Source: Streptomyces sp. OR43 (lineage in GTDB: Bacteria; Actinomycetota; Actinomycetes; Streptomycetales; Streptomycetaceae). From it: a stretch of 64,000 nucleotides of DNA. The position numbers and the translations under genes are program-made. The first letter of the stretch is position 1. Each line of letters starts with the position of its first letter. Where the stretch lies: contig NZ_RDBK01000011.1 of assembly GCF_008042275.1 (NCBI RefSeq), positions 18,247 through 82,246 on the forward strand, in the 5' to 3' direction. Shown here piece by piece: positions 51,826 to 59,954 of this stretch. The notes under the pieces were generated by a model, which searched no databases, was not told where the DNA came from, and worked only from the letters and a program-made list of their open reading frames with translations.

Positions 51826-52437
51826 GTGTTCGACGAACAGTTGGAGGAGTTCTCCCGGCAGCGGCTCGGCGGACGTCCCGTACCGGAGGACGTACGGATC
51901 CTGGCGACAGCGCAGTGGGAGGGACGCGGGCACCCCTTCGAGCGGTTCGGCATCAGTGTGCTGGAGTCCGGTGCCCCGCACCCGCTGGCCGACTTCAGCT
52001 ATCTCAGCGAGAAGGAGCGGGCCGACCCCGACATCATGGCCAACTGTGCGGCCTCCACGCAGATGGCCACGTATCTGCGGGCCGTGGCCCAGGACGAGGA
52101 CGGAAACTTCTACGGGTACTGGCTGCACCCGCAGCAGCGGGTGGACCGGAATCCGCCTCCGGTCGTCAAGGTCGACACGGAGTTGACGTACTGGGAGCTG
52201 GGCGGGCGCAGCTTCGCCGAAGCCTGTCTGTACGACATCGCGTTCGACGACGACGCGCTGTTCGTGGAGGTGGCCGCGGCGCTCGCGCAGCTGCGCGTCG
52301 CCATTTCCGCCGGTTCCTGCGAGGGCCTGGGGCAACTGCCCGCCGACCCTGCCCCGGAGGACGTGCACCGGCGGCTCTACTACGCCGAGCGGCAGCGGCT
52401 CGGGCTGCCGGATGCGGGGTACGGAGCAGCCCTTTGA
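51826..52437 (+). CDS. Hypothetical protein
   Basis: 203 aa from GTG at 51826, preceded by GAGAGGA at good spacing; an in-frame GTG at 51790 has no site. Soluble, acidic and without membrane segments or signal peptide. Readable blocks are FDEQLEEFSRQRLGGRPVPEDVRILATAQWEG, NFYGYWLHPQ and VVKVDTELTYWELGGRSFAEACLYDIAFDDD (given as part-motifs). Not recognised; the domain style is reminiscent of SMI1/immunity-type or substrate-binding proteins, without firm support. It may follow the small RNA transcript but has its own ribosome site. Confidence 0.7.
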   Translation: MFDEQLEEFSRQRLGGRPVPEDVRILATAQWEGRGHPFERFGISVLESGAPHPLADFSYLSEKERADPDIMANCAASTQMATYLRAVAQDEDGNFYGYWLHPQQRVDRNPPPVVKVDTELTYWELGGRSFAEACLYDIAFDDDALFVEVAAALAQLRVAISAGSCEGLGQLPADPAPEDVHRRLYYAERQRLGLPDAGYGAAL

Positions 52438-52687
52438 CGGGTGGGGCAGGTGAGCGGGCGCGAGGCGGGGACATCGGGTCGCGGGATCACTGACCAGGCT
52501 TGCGAACGAGGAGCTGGATCCCGCCGACTCATGTCCGCCCATCGTGTGCACGCTGATGTCCCGGATGTTCAGGACCTCGAACTCGCTGAGCGGAGATGGT
52601 TAACGGCGGTACACGGTACGCCGGTTCCGGTCCGGTCGGCGGAGTCGACCGCGATCGGGGATGCCCGCCGCATCCGATGCCCGTCCG
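52438..52687. other. Gene-free stretch between the hypothetical and CGNR genes
   Basis: No coding region, RNA gene or clear hairpin is recognised in these 250 bp between two convergent genes. Confidence 0.5.
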
Positions 52688-53293
52688 TCAGGCGCCCTCC
52701 GCGACCGTGCGCTGCCGCCTGTAGTGGCGGGCCGCCCGGGCGCGGTTGCCGCAGGACGGCTTGCACCACTCCTGGCGTCCGTGGCTCTTCACGAAGTAGC
52801 GCACACAGCGGGGCGCGGTGCAGGAGCGCAACTGCTCGCGCTGCGGGCCGCTGAGGAACTCGATGGCGGACCGGGCCAGGGCCGCGAGGAGCCGTACGTA
52901 CGGGTCGGTCTCCGCGGACAGCAGCCGGGTGCCGGGAACTTCCCCGGTCGGCCAGTCCAGTTGCGGGGCGACCGGTTCGCGCGCGGCCACCGCGTTGAGG
53001 TGGGCCATCGCCCGGTCGGCGGGCATCAGGCGATGGGCGTCCGCGGGGCTGGGCGGAGCCGGGCTGACCGCCTGGGCGAAGAGGGCGCGGACCGCCTGGC
53101 GGAGCTCGACGACGCGGAGCCTGAGGGCCTCGTCCGCGGCGAGTTCCGCGACCGGGACGTGGGCGGCCAGCAAGTCCCGCTGCGCCTGGATCCAGCGCGT
53201 CGCTCCCTCCACCGCGGCGAGGTCGTCGGCGACGCCTCCGTCACCGTCGTGACGAATCGTGCTCGCCAGTTCCAATGGCAGCCAGCGCTCCAC
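52688..53293 (-). CDS. ABATE/CGNR zinc-finger transcriptional regulator
   Basis: 201 aa from GTG at 53293, behind GGAAGGGA; the frame is open to a TTG at 53383 but that part would lie over the operator. An N-terminal ABATE-type stress-sensing helical domain precedes the C-terminal CGNR zinc finger: CTAPRCVRYFVKSHGRQEWC then KPSCGNRARAARHYRR. The four cysteines of the finger are all present. These proteins are presumed DNA-binding regulators. It is divergent from the metallophosphoesterase at 53515. A perfect 11-bp inverted repeat (53363-53395) lies between them, probably its operator. Confidence 0.9.
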   Translation of the reverse strand: MERWLPLELASTIRHDGDGGVADDLAAVEGATRWIQAQRDLLAAHVPVAELAADEALRLRVVELRQAVRALFAQAVSPAPPSPADAHRLMPADRAMAHLNAVAAREPVAPQLDWPTGEVPGTRLLSAETDPYVRLLAALARSAIEFLSGPQREQLRSCTAPRCVRYFVKSHGRQEWCKPSCGNRARAARHYRRQRTVAEGA

Positions 53294-53362
53294 GGGGCCG
53301 TCCCTTCCGTCTCGGTTCCGGTCGTCGACCACTTGATCACATCCCTGCGCACACCCTAAGGT

Positions 53363-53395
53363 CTCTAACGGAAAAGATGACAACTTCCGTTAGAG
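53363..53395. promoter_or_regulatory. Perfect 11-bp inverted repeat, candidate CGNR operator
   Basis: CTCTAACGGAA (53363-53373) and TTCCGTTAGAG (53385-53395) are separated by 11 bp. The centre-to-centre distance of 22 bp is about two helical turns, ideal for a dimer. It lies in the 221-bp region between the divergent CGNR and phosphoesterase genes. Confidence 0.55.
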
Positions 53396-53514
53396 GGTGG
53401 GGCGGGGCGAGACGCCTGCCCCACCCCACCCCCCAGCGGGGACAGGGCGGGACGCCTGCCCGCTCCGCCCCTGCGGGGACGCCGGCCGAGTACGCCATCG
53501 AAGGAGACTGCGGA

Positions 53515-54258
53515 ATGACGCTGCTTGCACAGATCAGCGACCTGCACCTGGACGGCAGCGAGAGGGCGACCCTGCGCGCCACCCGCGTCATGGACTACCT
53601 CCGGGCCCTGCCGCACCCGGTGGACGCGCTGCTGGTCACCGGGGACATCGCCGATCACGGTGCGGAGGCCGAGTACGAGGAAGCGGCCCGGATCCTGGCT
53701 GCCCCCTTCCCCGTACTCACCTGCCCCGGGAACCACGACGCCCGGCCGGCGTACCGCAAGGCCCTGCTCGGAGAGGCGCCCGGGGACGGTCCGGTCAACC
53801 GGCTCCACCACGTGTCCGGTACCGCAGTCCTGATGTGCGACTCCACCATCCCGGGCCGCGACGAGGGACGCCTCGACACCGAGACGCTCGCCTGGATCGA
53901 CTCCACCCTCAGCGCGCTGCCGCAGGACACCCCGGCCCTGATCGCCTTCCACCAGCCGCCGGTCGCGCTCCATCACCCGCTGCCCGACGCCGGCATGCTC
54001 CAGGAGCCCGGGCAGCTGGCCGGCCTGCTCGACGCGCACCCGCGGGTCGCCGCCGTCCTCACGGGCCACGCCCACACCGCGGCCGCGTCGACCTTCGCCT
54101 CACGGCCACTGATCGTCGGGCCGGCCATCACCTGGACCCTGCGCATGCCCTGGGAGGGCGACCGTGCCGCGGACCGGGACCAGCCGCCCGGCCTCGCGTT
54201 CCACGTCCTGGACGACGAACGGCGGCTGACCACCCACTACCGCGTCGTACTCCCGTAA
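53515..54258 (+). CDS. Calcineurin-like metallophosphoesterase (3',5'-cyclic nucleotide phosphodiesterase type)
   Basis: 247 aa from ATG at 53515, behind AAGGAGA. All binuclear metal motifs are visible: ISDLHLDGS (D-x-H), LVTGDIADHG (GD), CPGNHD (GNHD) and GHAHT (GHxH). This is the CpdA/Icc-like class, which hydrolyses cAMP or other phosphodiesters. Cytoplasmic; no signal peptide. Divergent from the CGNR regulator, sharing the palindromic region at 53363-53395, which suggests local control. Confidence 0.93.
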   Translation: MTLLAQISDLHLDGSERATLRATRVMDYLRALPHPVDALLVTGDIADHGAEAEYEEAARILAAPFPVLTCPGNHDARPAYRKALLGEAPGDGPVNRLHHVSGTAVLMCDSTIPGRDEGRLDTETLAWIDSTLSALPQDTPALIAFHQPPVALHHPLPDAGMLQEPGQLAGLLDAHPRVAAVLTGHAHTAAASTFASRPLIVGPAITWTLRMPWEGDRAADRDQPPGLAFHVLDDERRLTTHYRVVLP

Positions 54259-54296
54259 GCCGTCGCGCGCACGGGGAAGGCGTCGGGACGGACGGC

Positions 54297-55631
54297 TCAG
54301 CCGACCGGTCGGAGCGCGGCCAGGCTCGAACCGTTCGCGTACACGAGGCGGTTGCCGAGGAAGCACGGGGGGCCGCTGGTGGTGCGTCGCCAGGTGACCT
54401 TCCCGTAGACGTCGGCCGCGATGACCTCACCCCTTCGGCCCTTCCCCGGGACGTACCAGATGCCTTGCCCGCCCACCTCCTGCGCGGCGGGGACCAGTTC
54501 CGAGGGGAGGCGTCGGAGGGCTGTGGACGGCGCGCGGGACGGGTCGCGGTGGCTGCCGTCGGCACGATAGGCGAGCACCTGGCCGCCGTAGCTGACGGGG
54601 TACTCGCCGGGCTTCAGGCGCAGGAAGAACGTTCCGTGGTAGGCGTCCCCGACCAGGGCGCCCGCCGAGTCCGGCAGCATCAGGTGGGGTCCCACGAGGA
54701 GCGGGATCGACGGGTCCCTGCGGCAGCCTTCGTCAACGGCCGCCTGAGGCTGGTCCCAGCTGAAGGTGCGTTGCCAGGCCGGGGTGGTCGTCGTCTCGGC
54801 TTCGAGGTCGTACGCCGCCGCGTGCGCGCGGCAGCCAGGTCCGTGCGGGGTTGTCACCACGAGGACGCGATAGAGGCCGGGGATCACCTCCGCGATGTCG
54901 CCGCGGGGCAACGCGACGGGCCTTGACCGGAGCCGGTCCTCACCGCTCCACAGGGTCACGAGACGGCCGTCGGCGACGAAGACCAGCGGATCGCATCTCC
55001 GCAGGTAGCGGTCGCCTCCTCCCCCCGCCGCCGCCCCGTCCTGGCCGCAAGGGGTGGCGAAGACGGCCGGGCCGCGGGTTCGGTGCTTCCACCGGACCTG
55101 GCCGGTTTCGGCGTTCCAGGCGGTCAGGGTGCAGGAGGATCCGGGCAAGCACGTAGCGGCCACCGCCACACGCGTTCCCGATGTCCACGTGACAGTGACG
55201 TACCGCAACTCGCCAGGAGTACGGGCCGGAGGGTAGGCGAGCTCCGTGAAGCGGCCGGTCAGGGGATCGAGCGTCGCGATGAACGGCAACCGGCCCGGTA
55301 GGGCCGCACCGATGAGCGTCAACGGGATCTCGGACGGGCCGACGACGGCATGCACCTGCCCCGGCCGTCCGGTGAGGGCGAACCGAGCCGGCAGCCTCGT
55401 ACGCCAGAGAACCTCCCCGTTTTCATCGATCCTCGCCGCCACTCCGCCCTGCCCGATGACCCCCAGGCGCCGGTTCACCAGCGCCCAGCCGCCCGAAGCG
55501 TCCGTCGGCACGGGCAACGGCACACGAAAGGCGTCTTCGGCACCCTCGTACCACTTGAGGGGCGGCGGACCGGGCGCGAAGCAACCGGCGAGCAACGGAA
55601 GAAGAATCAGAAGACCGAACAGTCTGCGCAT
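54297..55631 (-). CDS. Lipoprotein with PQQ/quinoprotein-like beta-propeller
   Basis: 444 aa from ATG at 55631, behind AGGGGG. A classic lipobox (FGLLILLPLLAGC) puts the lipid-modified Cys at residue 17. The mature part has propeller-like blades: GEVLWRTRLPARFAL, NAETGQVRWKHRTRG, GKVTWRRTTSGPP. It contains cysteine pairs likely to form disulfides outside the cell. It resembles the sensor region of the kinase at 33088 but has no kinase. Likely envelope ligand-binding or scaffold protein; exact role unknown. Confidence 0.85.
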   Translation of the reverse strand: MRRLFGLLILLPLLAGCFAPGPPPLKWYEGAEDAFRVPLPVPTDASGGWALVNRRLGVIGQGGVAARIDENGEVLWRTRLPARFALTGRPGQVHAVVGPSEIPLTLIGAALPGRLPFIATLDPLTGRFTELAYPPARTPGELRYVTVTWTSGTRVAVAATCLPGSSCTLTAWNAETGQVRWKHRTRGPAVFATPCGQDGAAAGGGGDRYLRRCDPLVFVADGRLVTLWSGEDRLRSRPVALPRGDIAEVIPGLYRVLVVTTPHGPGCRAHAAAYDLEAETTTTPAWQRTFSWDQPQAAVDEGCRRDPSIPLLVGPHLMLPDSAGALVGDAYHGTFFLRLKPGEYPVSYGGQVLAYRADGSHRDPSRAPSTALRRLPSELVPAAQEVGGQGIWYVPGKGRRGEVIAADVYGKVTWRRTTSGPPCFLGNRLVYANGSSLAALRPVG

Positions 55632-55790
55632 GAAACCCCCTGCGCCACCCTGTACGGGCGCACCGCTCGTGGGGAGCACGAATGACGACCGATTCGGTCA
55701 CGGAACGGGAATCACCTCGCGCTCGCACCCGTACGCGGCTTCGGGCTCAACTCCCCTCGTGCAGTATGCACATGGCGCTAGGGTCGCCGG

Positions 55791-56165
55791 ATGGGACTCT
55801 TCAGCCGCCGCAAGGAAAGCAGCACCGGGACGCACCGACTGCTGCTGATGAAAGACGGGCACGTGAAGAACGTGCCGACCTCCCTGTTCGGGATGGAGCT
55901 CGTGCAGGAGGTCAGCCGCCTTCTGGGATCCGAGCACATACGGTCGACCAGGATCAGTGACGAACTGACCCTCTGGCACTCCGAGATCGCGCCCGGCCGG
56001 CCCCACCCGGGTGCGCCCAACCCGGCGGCGAGCAGCCTCGCGGCCGAGCACGGTTCGCCTCCGGTCACCGGACCCGCCGTCGTCACCGGCCAGATGCTGT
56101 ACGGGTCTCCCTACCCGCTGGACCCGGACAAGGCGGCGCAGGTGACGACCCGCCTGGGCGGATAG
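55791..56165 (+). CDS. Small conserved-looking hypothetical protein
   Basis: 124 aa from ATG at 55791. TAGGGT ends 6 nt before the start codon with no ribosome site, a pattern of leaderless genes in Streptomyces. Sequence begins GLFSRRKESSTGTHRLLLMKDG and ends with GSPYPLDPDKAAQVTTRLGG; the middle is Pro/Gly/Ala rich. No membrane segment or known domain is recognised. The stop codon overlaps a run of short tandem repeats that continues downstream. Divergent from the lipoprotein gene. Confidence 0.6.
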   Translation: MGLFSRRKESSTGTHRLLLMKDGHVKNVPTSLFGMELVQEVSRLLGSEHIRSTRISDELTLWHSEIAPGRPHPGAPNPAASSLAAEHGSPPVTGPAVVTGQMLYGSPYPLDPDKAAQVTTRLGG

Positions 56166-56231
56166 CGGCCGGCCTGGGCGGATAGCGGCCTGGGCGGCTA
56201 GCGACCCGCCTGGGCGGTTGGCGGCCGGCCT
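56147..56231. repeat. Short tandem repeats of GCCTGGGCGGATAGCGG
   Basis: About four degenerate copies, overlapping the end of the preceding gene, so repeat-number change would alter its last residues. No further function visible. Confidence 0.7.
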
Positions 56232-56302
56232 GCCCCGTCGGTCGATCACCACCGCCGTCCGGCTGCGCACAAGCGCGCCTCGGCCGGTCCGGCCACGGGC
56301 GG

Positions 56303-57277
56303 CTATCGCCCGTGGCCCTCGTCATCCGACTGCTGCGACAGCGCCTCTTCGGCCCTCCGGCACCACTCCTGCGCCTGCCGGGTGTTCCCCTCCCGCTCCG
56401 AGAGGTTCGCCAGCCGGACCATCGCACCGATGTGCCCCGCCTCGGCGGCCTTCTCGTACCAGCCCTGCGCCGCGCGCAGATCGCGGTCCCGCTCCCTGGA
56501 ACGCCCCAGCGTGAAGCACGCCCCGGCGTCCCCGTTCCGGGCGCGCTCGGTCAGCCATGCGTCGAGCTCGGCGGCCACCTCGGCCCGGCTGAGCAGGTTC
56601 GCGAGCAGGCGGGCGCCCTCGTCGTCGCCGGCCCTGGCGGACTTGCGGTACCAGGACCTCGCCGCCTCCCGGTCGCCCTTTTCCAGGGACAGGGAGCCCA
56701 GGGCGTTCATCGCCGCGGTGGAGCCCTCGTCCGCCGCCCGCCGGGCCCACCGTGCGGACTCGTCGACGTCGCCCCGGCGGTACAGCAACTCTCCGAGTGC
56801 GTAAGCCGCGTCGGCCAGACCTGCCTCGGCGGCCCGGCGGTACCACCTCTCGGCCTCGGATTCGGCGCCCCGCTTCTGACACAGCTCGCCGAGGACGGCC
56901 ATCGCGTTCGCGTTCCCGCCCTCCGCCGAGCGCCGGTACCAGCGGTCGGACTCGACGTGCTCGCCGCGCCGCCTCAGGAGATACCCGACCATCTCCATCG
57001 CGCGCACATGCCCGCCGCCGGCGGCCTCCCGGAGGAGCTCCTCGGCCTCGGCATGCCGTCCCCACTCCCCGAGCAGCGCCCCGAGGGCGGCGGCCGCGTC
57101 GGGATGCCGCATCTCGGCCGCCAGGCGCAGCCACCGTTCGCCGCCGGCCCGGTCGTCGTGCGTACCGAGGTACAGGCCGTACCGGAACATCGCCGCCGCG
57201 TCGCCCGCCTCGGCGGCCTCACGCAGAGGACCGTCCTCGTCGCCGTCCGGCCTGTCGTTCCCTGAACTCCCCTGCAT
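56303..57277 (-). CDS. Sel1/TPR-repeat protein
   Basis: 324 aa from ATG at 57277, behind GAGGGGG. It is a run of about eight Sel1-like helical repeats, for example AEELLREAAGGGHVRAMEMVGYLL, ESDRWYRRSAEGGNANAMAVLGEL and AERWYRRAAEAGLADAAYALGEL (quoted as part-motifs). Such solenoids bind other proteins. No signal peptide, so cytosolic. No partner gene is evident nearby; it may serve as a scaffold. Sel1-type proteins of this length are frequent in Streptomyces. Confidence 0.85.
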   Translation of the reverse strand: MQGSSGNDRPDGDEDGPLREAAEAGDAAAMFRYGLYLGTHDDRAGGERWLRLAAEMRHPDAAAALGALLGEWGRHAEAEELLREAAGGGHVRAMEMVGYLLRRRGEHVESDRWYRRSAEGGNANAMAVLGELCQKRGAESEAERWYRRAAEAGLADAAYALGELLYRRGDVDESARWARRAADEGSTAAMNALGSLSLEKGDREAARSWYRKSARAGDDEGARLLANLLSRAEVAAELDAWLTERARNGDAGACFTLGRSRERDRDLRAAQGWYEKAAEAGHIGAMVRLANLSEREGNTRQAQEWCRRAEEALSQQSDDEGHGR

Positions 57278-57668
57278 GAGACGCCCCCTCGGGATTCCTG
57301 GCAGTCGACTGATCCCCTGAGACGGCGGTGGCGGCTCTCGCGGTTCCGGCTCGTGTGGGGGGTGCTACGGGACACGTCGCACTGCCCTCTCGCTCCCCCC
57401 GCACCCCGAGCCCCGCGCGTCGTGCGTCGTGCGTCGTGCGTCGTGCCCCGTGCGTCGTGCGTCGTGCCCCGCGCGTCGTGCCCATCCGCTTCTACGGCTG
57501 TCTCGCGTGGTCCTGCTCCCCTACGGAGACCGGCGATCTCCTCGGTCCCTGCTCCTAGCCGCTCCCCCGCCCCCGTCCTCGCCCGCGACGGGAACCACGC
57601 GGCTGTATCGCGGCGTCCGTCCAGGGACTCGCACGATCTCCGGCACGCTTCCAGAGGACCTCGCCTCC
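57278..57668. other. Gene-free stretch with microsatellite
   Basis: About 390 bp without a supported gene between the divergent Sel1-repeat and phosphatase genes. It holds a GCGTCGT-type repeat tract (57412-57483); nothing else is recognised beyond possible promoters. Confidence 0.55.
57412..57483. repeat. 7-bp microsatellite-like tract, (GCGTCGT)n with GCCCC interruptions
   Basis: About eight copies of GCGTCGT occur in 72 bp, interrupted by CCCC runs. Such a short tandem tract could slip and vary in copy number. It lies ~190 bp upstream of the histidine-phosphatase gene and ~140 bp upstream of the Sel1-repeat gene. Confidence 0.8.
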
Positions 57669-58292
57669 ATGACCGCAACAGCCACCCGCTACCTGTATCT
57701 CACGCGACACGGTGAGGCCTCACCGGACGAGAGCGAGCTGACCGAGAGCGGTCGACAGCAGGCGGTGCTGCTGGGTCGGCGGCTCCGGGGCTGCCCGCTC
57801 ACGGCCATCCACCACGGTCCCCTTCCGCGGGCCACCCAGACCGCTCGGCTGATCCGTGAGCAGCTCGACGGCGTTCCTCTTCAGGTGTCCGAACCGGCCG
57901 GGGACTACGTTCCGTACCTGCCGGAACGGCACGAGCTGCCGCCGGCGTCGGCCGACGCCGTGATCGCCCGGCTGGCCGAGTTCCCGGCCCAGGAATGCGA
58001 ACAGGGGCCGGAGTTGGCCCGGGAGGCGCTCGTCCGGTTCACGGGGGCCGTGGACGGGGACCGGCCGCGCCATGAACTGGTCGTCACCCACAACTTCCTC
58101 ACCGGCTGGCTCGTCCGGGACGCCCTCGACGCTCCGAAGTGGCGGTGGATGGGCCTCTACCATGCCAACGCCGCCCTGACCGTGATCAAGTACGAGCCCG
58201 GCCGGCCCGCCGCCGTACTCCTCTACAACGACACCGGGCATCTGCCCACGGAGCTGCGCGCGGCCTGCTTCCCGGCCGAACTGCACATCTGA
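57669..58292 (+). CDS. Histidine phosphatase (phosphoglycerate mutase-like) family protein
   Basis: 207 aa from ATG at 57669. RHG motif at the start (YLYLTRHGEASPDES), the second arginine in GPLPRATQTARLI, and the second histidine in ELVVTHNFLTGWLVRD complete the catalytic set. Cytosolic; substrate unknown (phosphosugar, nucleotide or phosphoprotein). Upstream GAGG is a weak ribosome site. It is convergent with the TipA-like gene and separated from it by a GC-rich hairpin. Confidence 0.9.
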   Translation: MTATATRYLYLTRHGEASPDESELTESGRQQAVLLGRRLRGCPLTAIHHGPLPRATQTARLIREQLDGVPLQVSEPAGDYVPYLPERHELPPASADAVIARLAEFPAQECEQGPELAREALVRFTGAVDGDRPRHELVVTHNFLTGWLVRDALDAPKWRWMGLYHANAALTVIKYEPGRPAAVLLYNDTGHLPTELRAACFPAELHI

Positions 58293-58319
58293 CGGGGCGT
58301 TGAGGAGGCGCGTGCGTCG

Positions 58320-58343
58320 GCGGGGCCGCCGCGGCGGCCCCGC
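58320..58343. terminator. Hairpin terminator between convergent genes
   Basis: GCGGGGCCGCC / GGCGGCCCCGC form a 10-11-bp stem with a very short loop, between the histidine phosphatase stop and the MerR-family stop. Confidence 0.6.
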
Positions 58344-58349
58344 TTCCGG

Positions 58350-59114
58350 TCAGCGCCGGCTCAGCCCGGAGGTGGCGTACGCCTCGATCGCATCCCGCTG
58401 GTACGCGGCCAGGCCGGGAGCGATCGCCTCGTACGCGGCGCGCCAGACGTCGTTGTCCACGCAGGAGCGCCCGATGGCGCGGTACTCCTCGGCGGAGACG
58501 GTACGCAGCCGGGCCAGGGCCAGGTACTGGGCCTCGATCTCGGCCTGTACGGGTCCGGCGTCGGCCCGGTGGCCTTCGGCCATCAGATCGGCGAGACGGA
58601 TCATCTGCGCCGTGCGCGCGCGGTGCCCGGCGTCGGCGTCGTCCTGGGTCATCGTGGCGGCCCGTCGGCCGACCTCCTCGGCGAGTGCGGGGAACTCGCG
58701 CATGTTCTCTTCGTACTGCGAGGGCTGCACGCCCTCGAACAGGTTCTCCGGTCGGTTGATGGTCATGGGTTTGCCGTCCTTTCCGGACTGCTCCAGTTCG
58801 GCGATCGTGCGGGAGACGGTTCCGGCCAGGGCGTCGAGGCGGTCCCGCTCGGCGAGCAGTCGCCGGTGGTGTCCGCGCAGGGCTTCCAACTCGTCGACCT
58901 GCGCGGTCAGGATCCGGCCGATCTCGGGCAGCCCGAGGCCCAGCGCCCTCAGCACGAGGACCTGCTGGAGCCTCAGAAGCTCGGGCTCGCCGTAGTAGCG
59001 GTAGCCGCCCGCCCCGATCCGGGCCGGCGCGAGCACGCCGACCTCGTCGTAATGGCGCAGGGTCCGGGCGGTCACGCCCGACATCCGGGCTACCTCCGCG
59101 ATCGGCCACTCCAT
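58350..59114 (-). CDS. TipA-like MerR-family regulator with TipAS effector domain
   Basis: 254 aa from ATG at 59114. N-terminal MerR winged helix (EVARMSGVTARTLRHYDEVGVLAPARIGAGGYRYY), a coiled-coil dimer helix, then a TipAS domain (NRPENLFEGVQPSQYEENM, TQDDADAGHRARTAQMIRLADLM, PGLAAYQRDAIEAYA) (part-motifs). An internal ATG precedes TINRPENLFEG, the same position where TipAS starts as a separate protein in S. lividans, so two products are possible. The Cys in RSCVDNDVW may take the place of the antibiotic-linked Cys of TipAS, but the surrounding motif differs. It autoregulates in known cases; its own promoter carries a MerR-type operator. Confidence 0.92.
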   Translation of the reverse strand: MEWPIAEVARMSGVTARTLRHYDEVGVLAPARIGAGGYRYYGEPELLRLQQVLVLRALGLGLPEIGRILTAQVDELEALRGHHRRLLAERDRLDALAGTVSRTIAELEQSGKDGKPMTINRPENLFEGVQPSQYEENMREFPALAEEVGRRAATMTQDDADAGHRARTAQMIRLADLMAEGHRADAGPVQAEIEAQYLALARLRTVSAEEYRAIGRSCVDNDVWRAAYEAIAPGLAAYQRDAIEAYATSGLSRR

Positions 59115-59167
59115 TGCCGCTCCCTCACGAACGCGTTATCGGGCCGGTCCTTCCGGCCCTGGTCAGG

Positions 59168-59198
59168 ACGGTAGAAGCTGCCGCAGCGGCAACTTCAA
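59168..59198 (-). promoter_or_regulatory. MerR-type promoter/operator with 19-bp spacer
   Basis: On the minus strand, TTGAAG (-35) and TACCGT (-10) are exactly 19 bp apart. That spacing is the hallmark of promoters twisted open by MerR proteins. The spacer together with its flanks is a near-perfect palindrome, GAAGTTGCCGC-T-GCGGCAGCTTC, one mismatch (59174-59196). It is 53-84 bp upstream of the TipA-like gene, so autoregulation is very likely. Confidence 0.7.
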
Positions 59199-59468
59199 CC
59201 CCTGCGTCCAGGGATACCGAATCCGGCCCTTCGCCGCCCCAAGCGACCCGCCCGCCGGCGCCCCCGGGCAGCGCGCCGCAACCCGGTCCCCCGCGCGTCG
59301 TCGGATCGGACGAGGACCGTACGCGACCGCCGTACGCGCCTGCCTGCCGCGACGGGCGTACGTGGCGGCCGTACGTGACGGGCGTACGTGGCGGCCGTAC
59401 GTGGCGGCCGTACGTGACCGCCCTACGCGACGAGGGCAAGGGCTGTCGCGCAAGGGCCGCCGCACGGG
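59199..59468. other. Gene-free region with CGTACGTGGC repeats
   Basis: No supported gene. It contains tandem CGTACGTGGCGGC-type units at 59350-59419 between the MerR-type promoter and the stop of the cytidine deaminase-like gene. Confidence 0.55.
59350..59419. repeat. Tandem CGTACGTGGCGGC-type repeats
   Basis: Around five copies of a 13-16-bp unit containing the palindrome CGTACG (variants CGTACGTGACGGG and CGTACGTGGCGGC). Function not evident. Confidence 0.7.
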
Positions 59469-59954
59469 CTACCGAACGGCTTCGGCGCCATCCGCGCCCT
59501 CGGTGGAGTTCACGCCGAACGGATGTGCTCCGCCGTCGATGGTCCACCCGGCGGCGAGCGGCATGAGGTCCCTGATCCCGACGCTTCGCAGGCCGTCGGG
59601 TGTGGGCAGGATGACCCGGATGCCCGGGTGGTAGTCGAAGAGCACCTGACGGTCCCGGCCGCACGGGTCGAAGACGCCCCGGTCGAGGTTGCCCACCGCG
59701 ACGATCGTCGTGAGCTCCCGGGCGCCGGACGCGCGGGCATGCCCCAGCGCGACGAGTTCGGCGCACGGGCCGCCGGTGAAGTGGTAGACGTTGATGCCGC
59801 CGTAGATCTTCCCGTCGGCTGCGCGCACCGCGGCTCCCATGGTGTGCGCGCCGTCCTCGCCATCGGTGTTCGCATCGACGACGCGCTTGGCGAAGGCGAT
59901 GAGTTCGAGGTCCTCGGGTGTCAGCTCACGGCAGGGAATATCCATGCCGCGCAT
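59469..59954 (-). CDS. Cytidine deaminase-like (blasticidin-deaminase-type) protein with altered zinc motif
   Basis: 161 aa from ATG at 59954; an ATG 9 bp downstream and an upstream extension are alternatives. Family motifs are HTMGAAVRAADGKIYGGINV, GGPCAELVALGHA (Cys-Ala-Glu: zinc Cys and catalytic Glu), and DPCGRDRQVLFDYHPGI. The last usually reads PCGxCRQ; here the second zinc cysteine is Asp. The rest of the fold looks intact, so it may bind zinc through Asp, use another substrate or have lost activity. Monocistronic, divergent from the GH5 gene. Confidence 0.82.
   Translation of the reverse strand: MRGMDIPCRELTPEDLELIAFAKRVVDANTDGEDGAHTMGAAVRAADGKIYGGINVYHFTGGPCAELVALGHARASGARELTTIVAVGNLDRGVFDPCGRDRQVLFDYHPGIRVILPTPDGLRSVGIRDLMPLAAGWTIDGGAHPFGVNSTEGADGAEAVR

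Noticed and set aside
57412..57483. CRISPR-like array
   Set aside because: Units are 7 bp and contiguous; there are no spacers, no typical repeat length and no cas genes.
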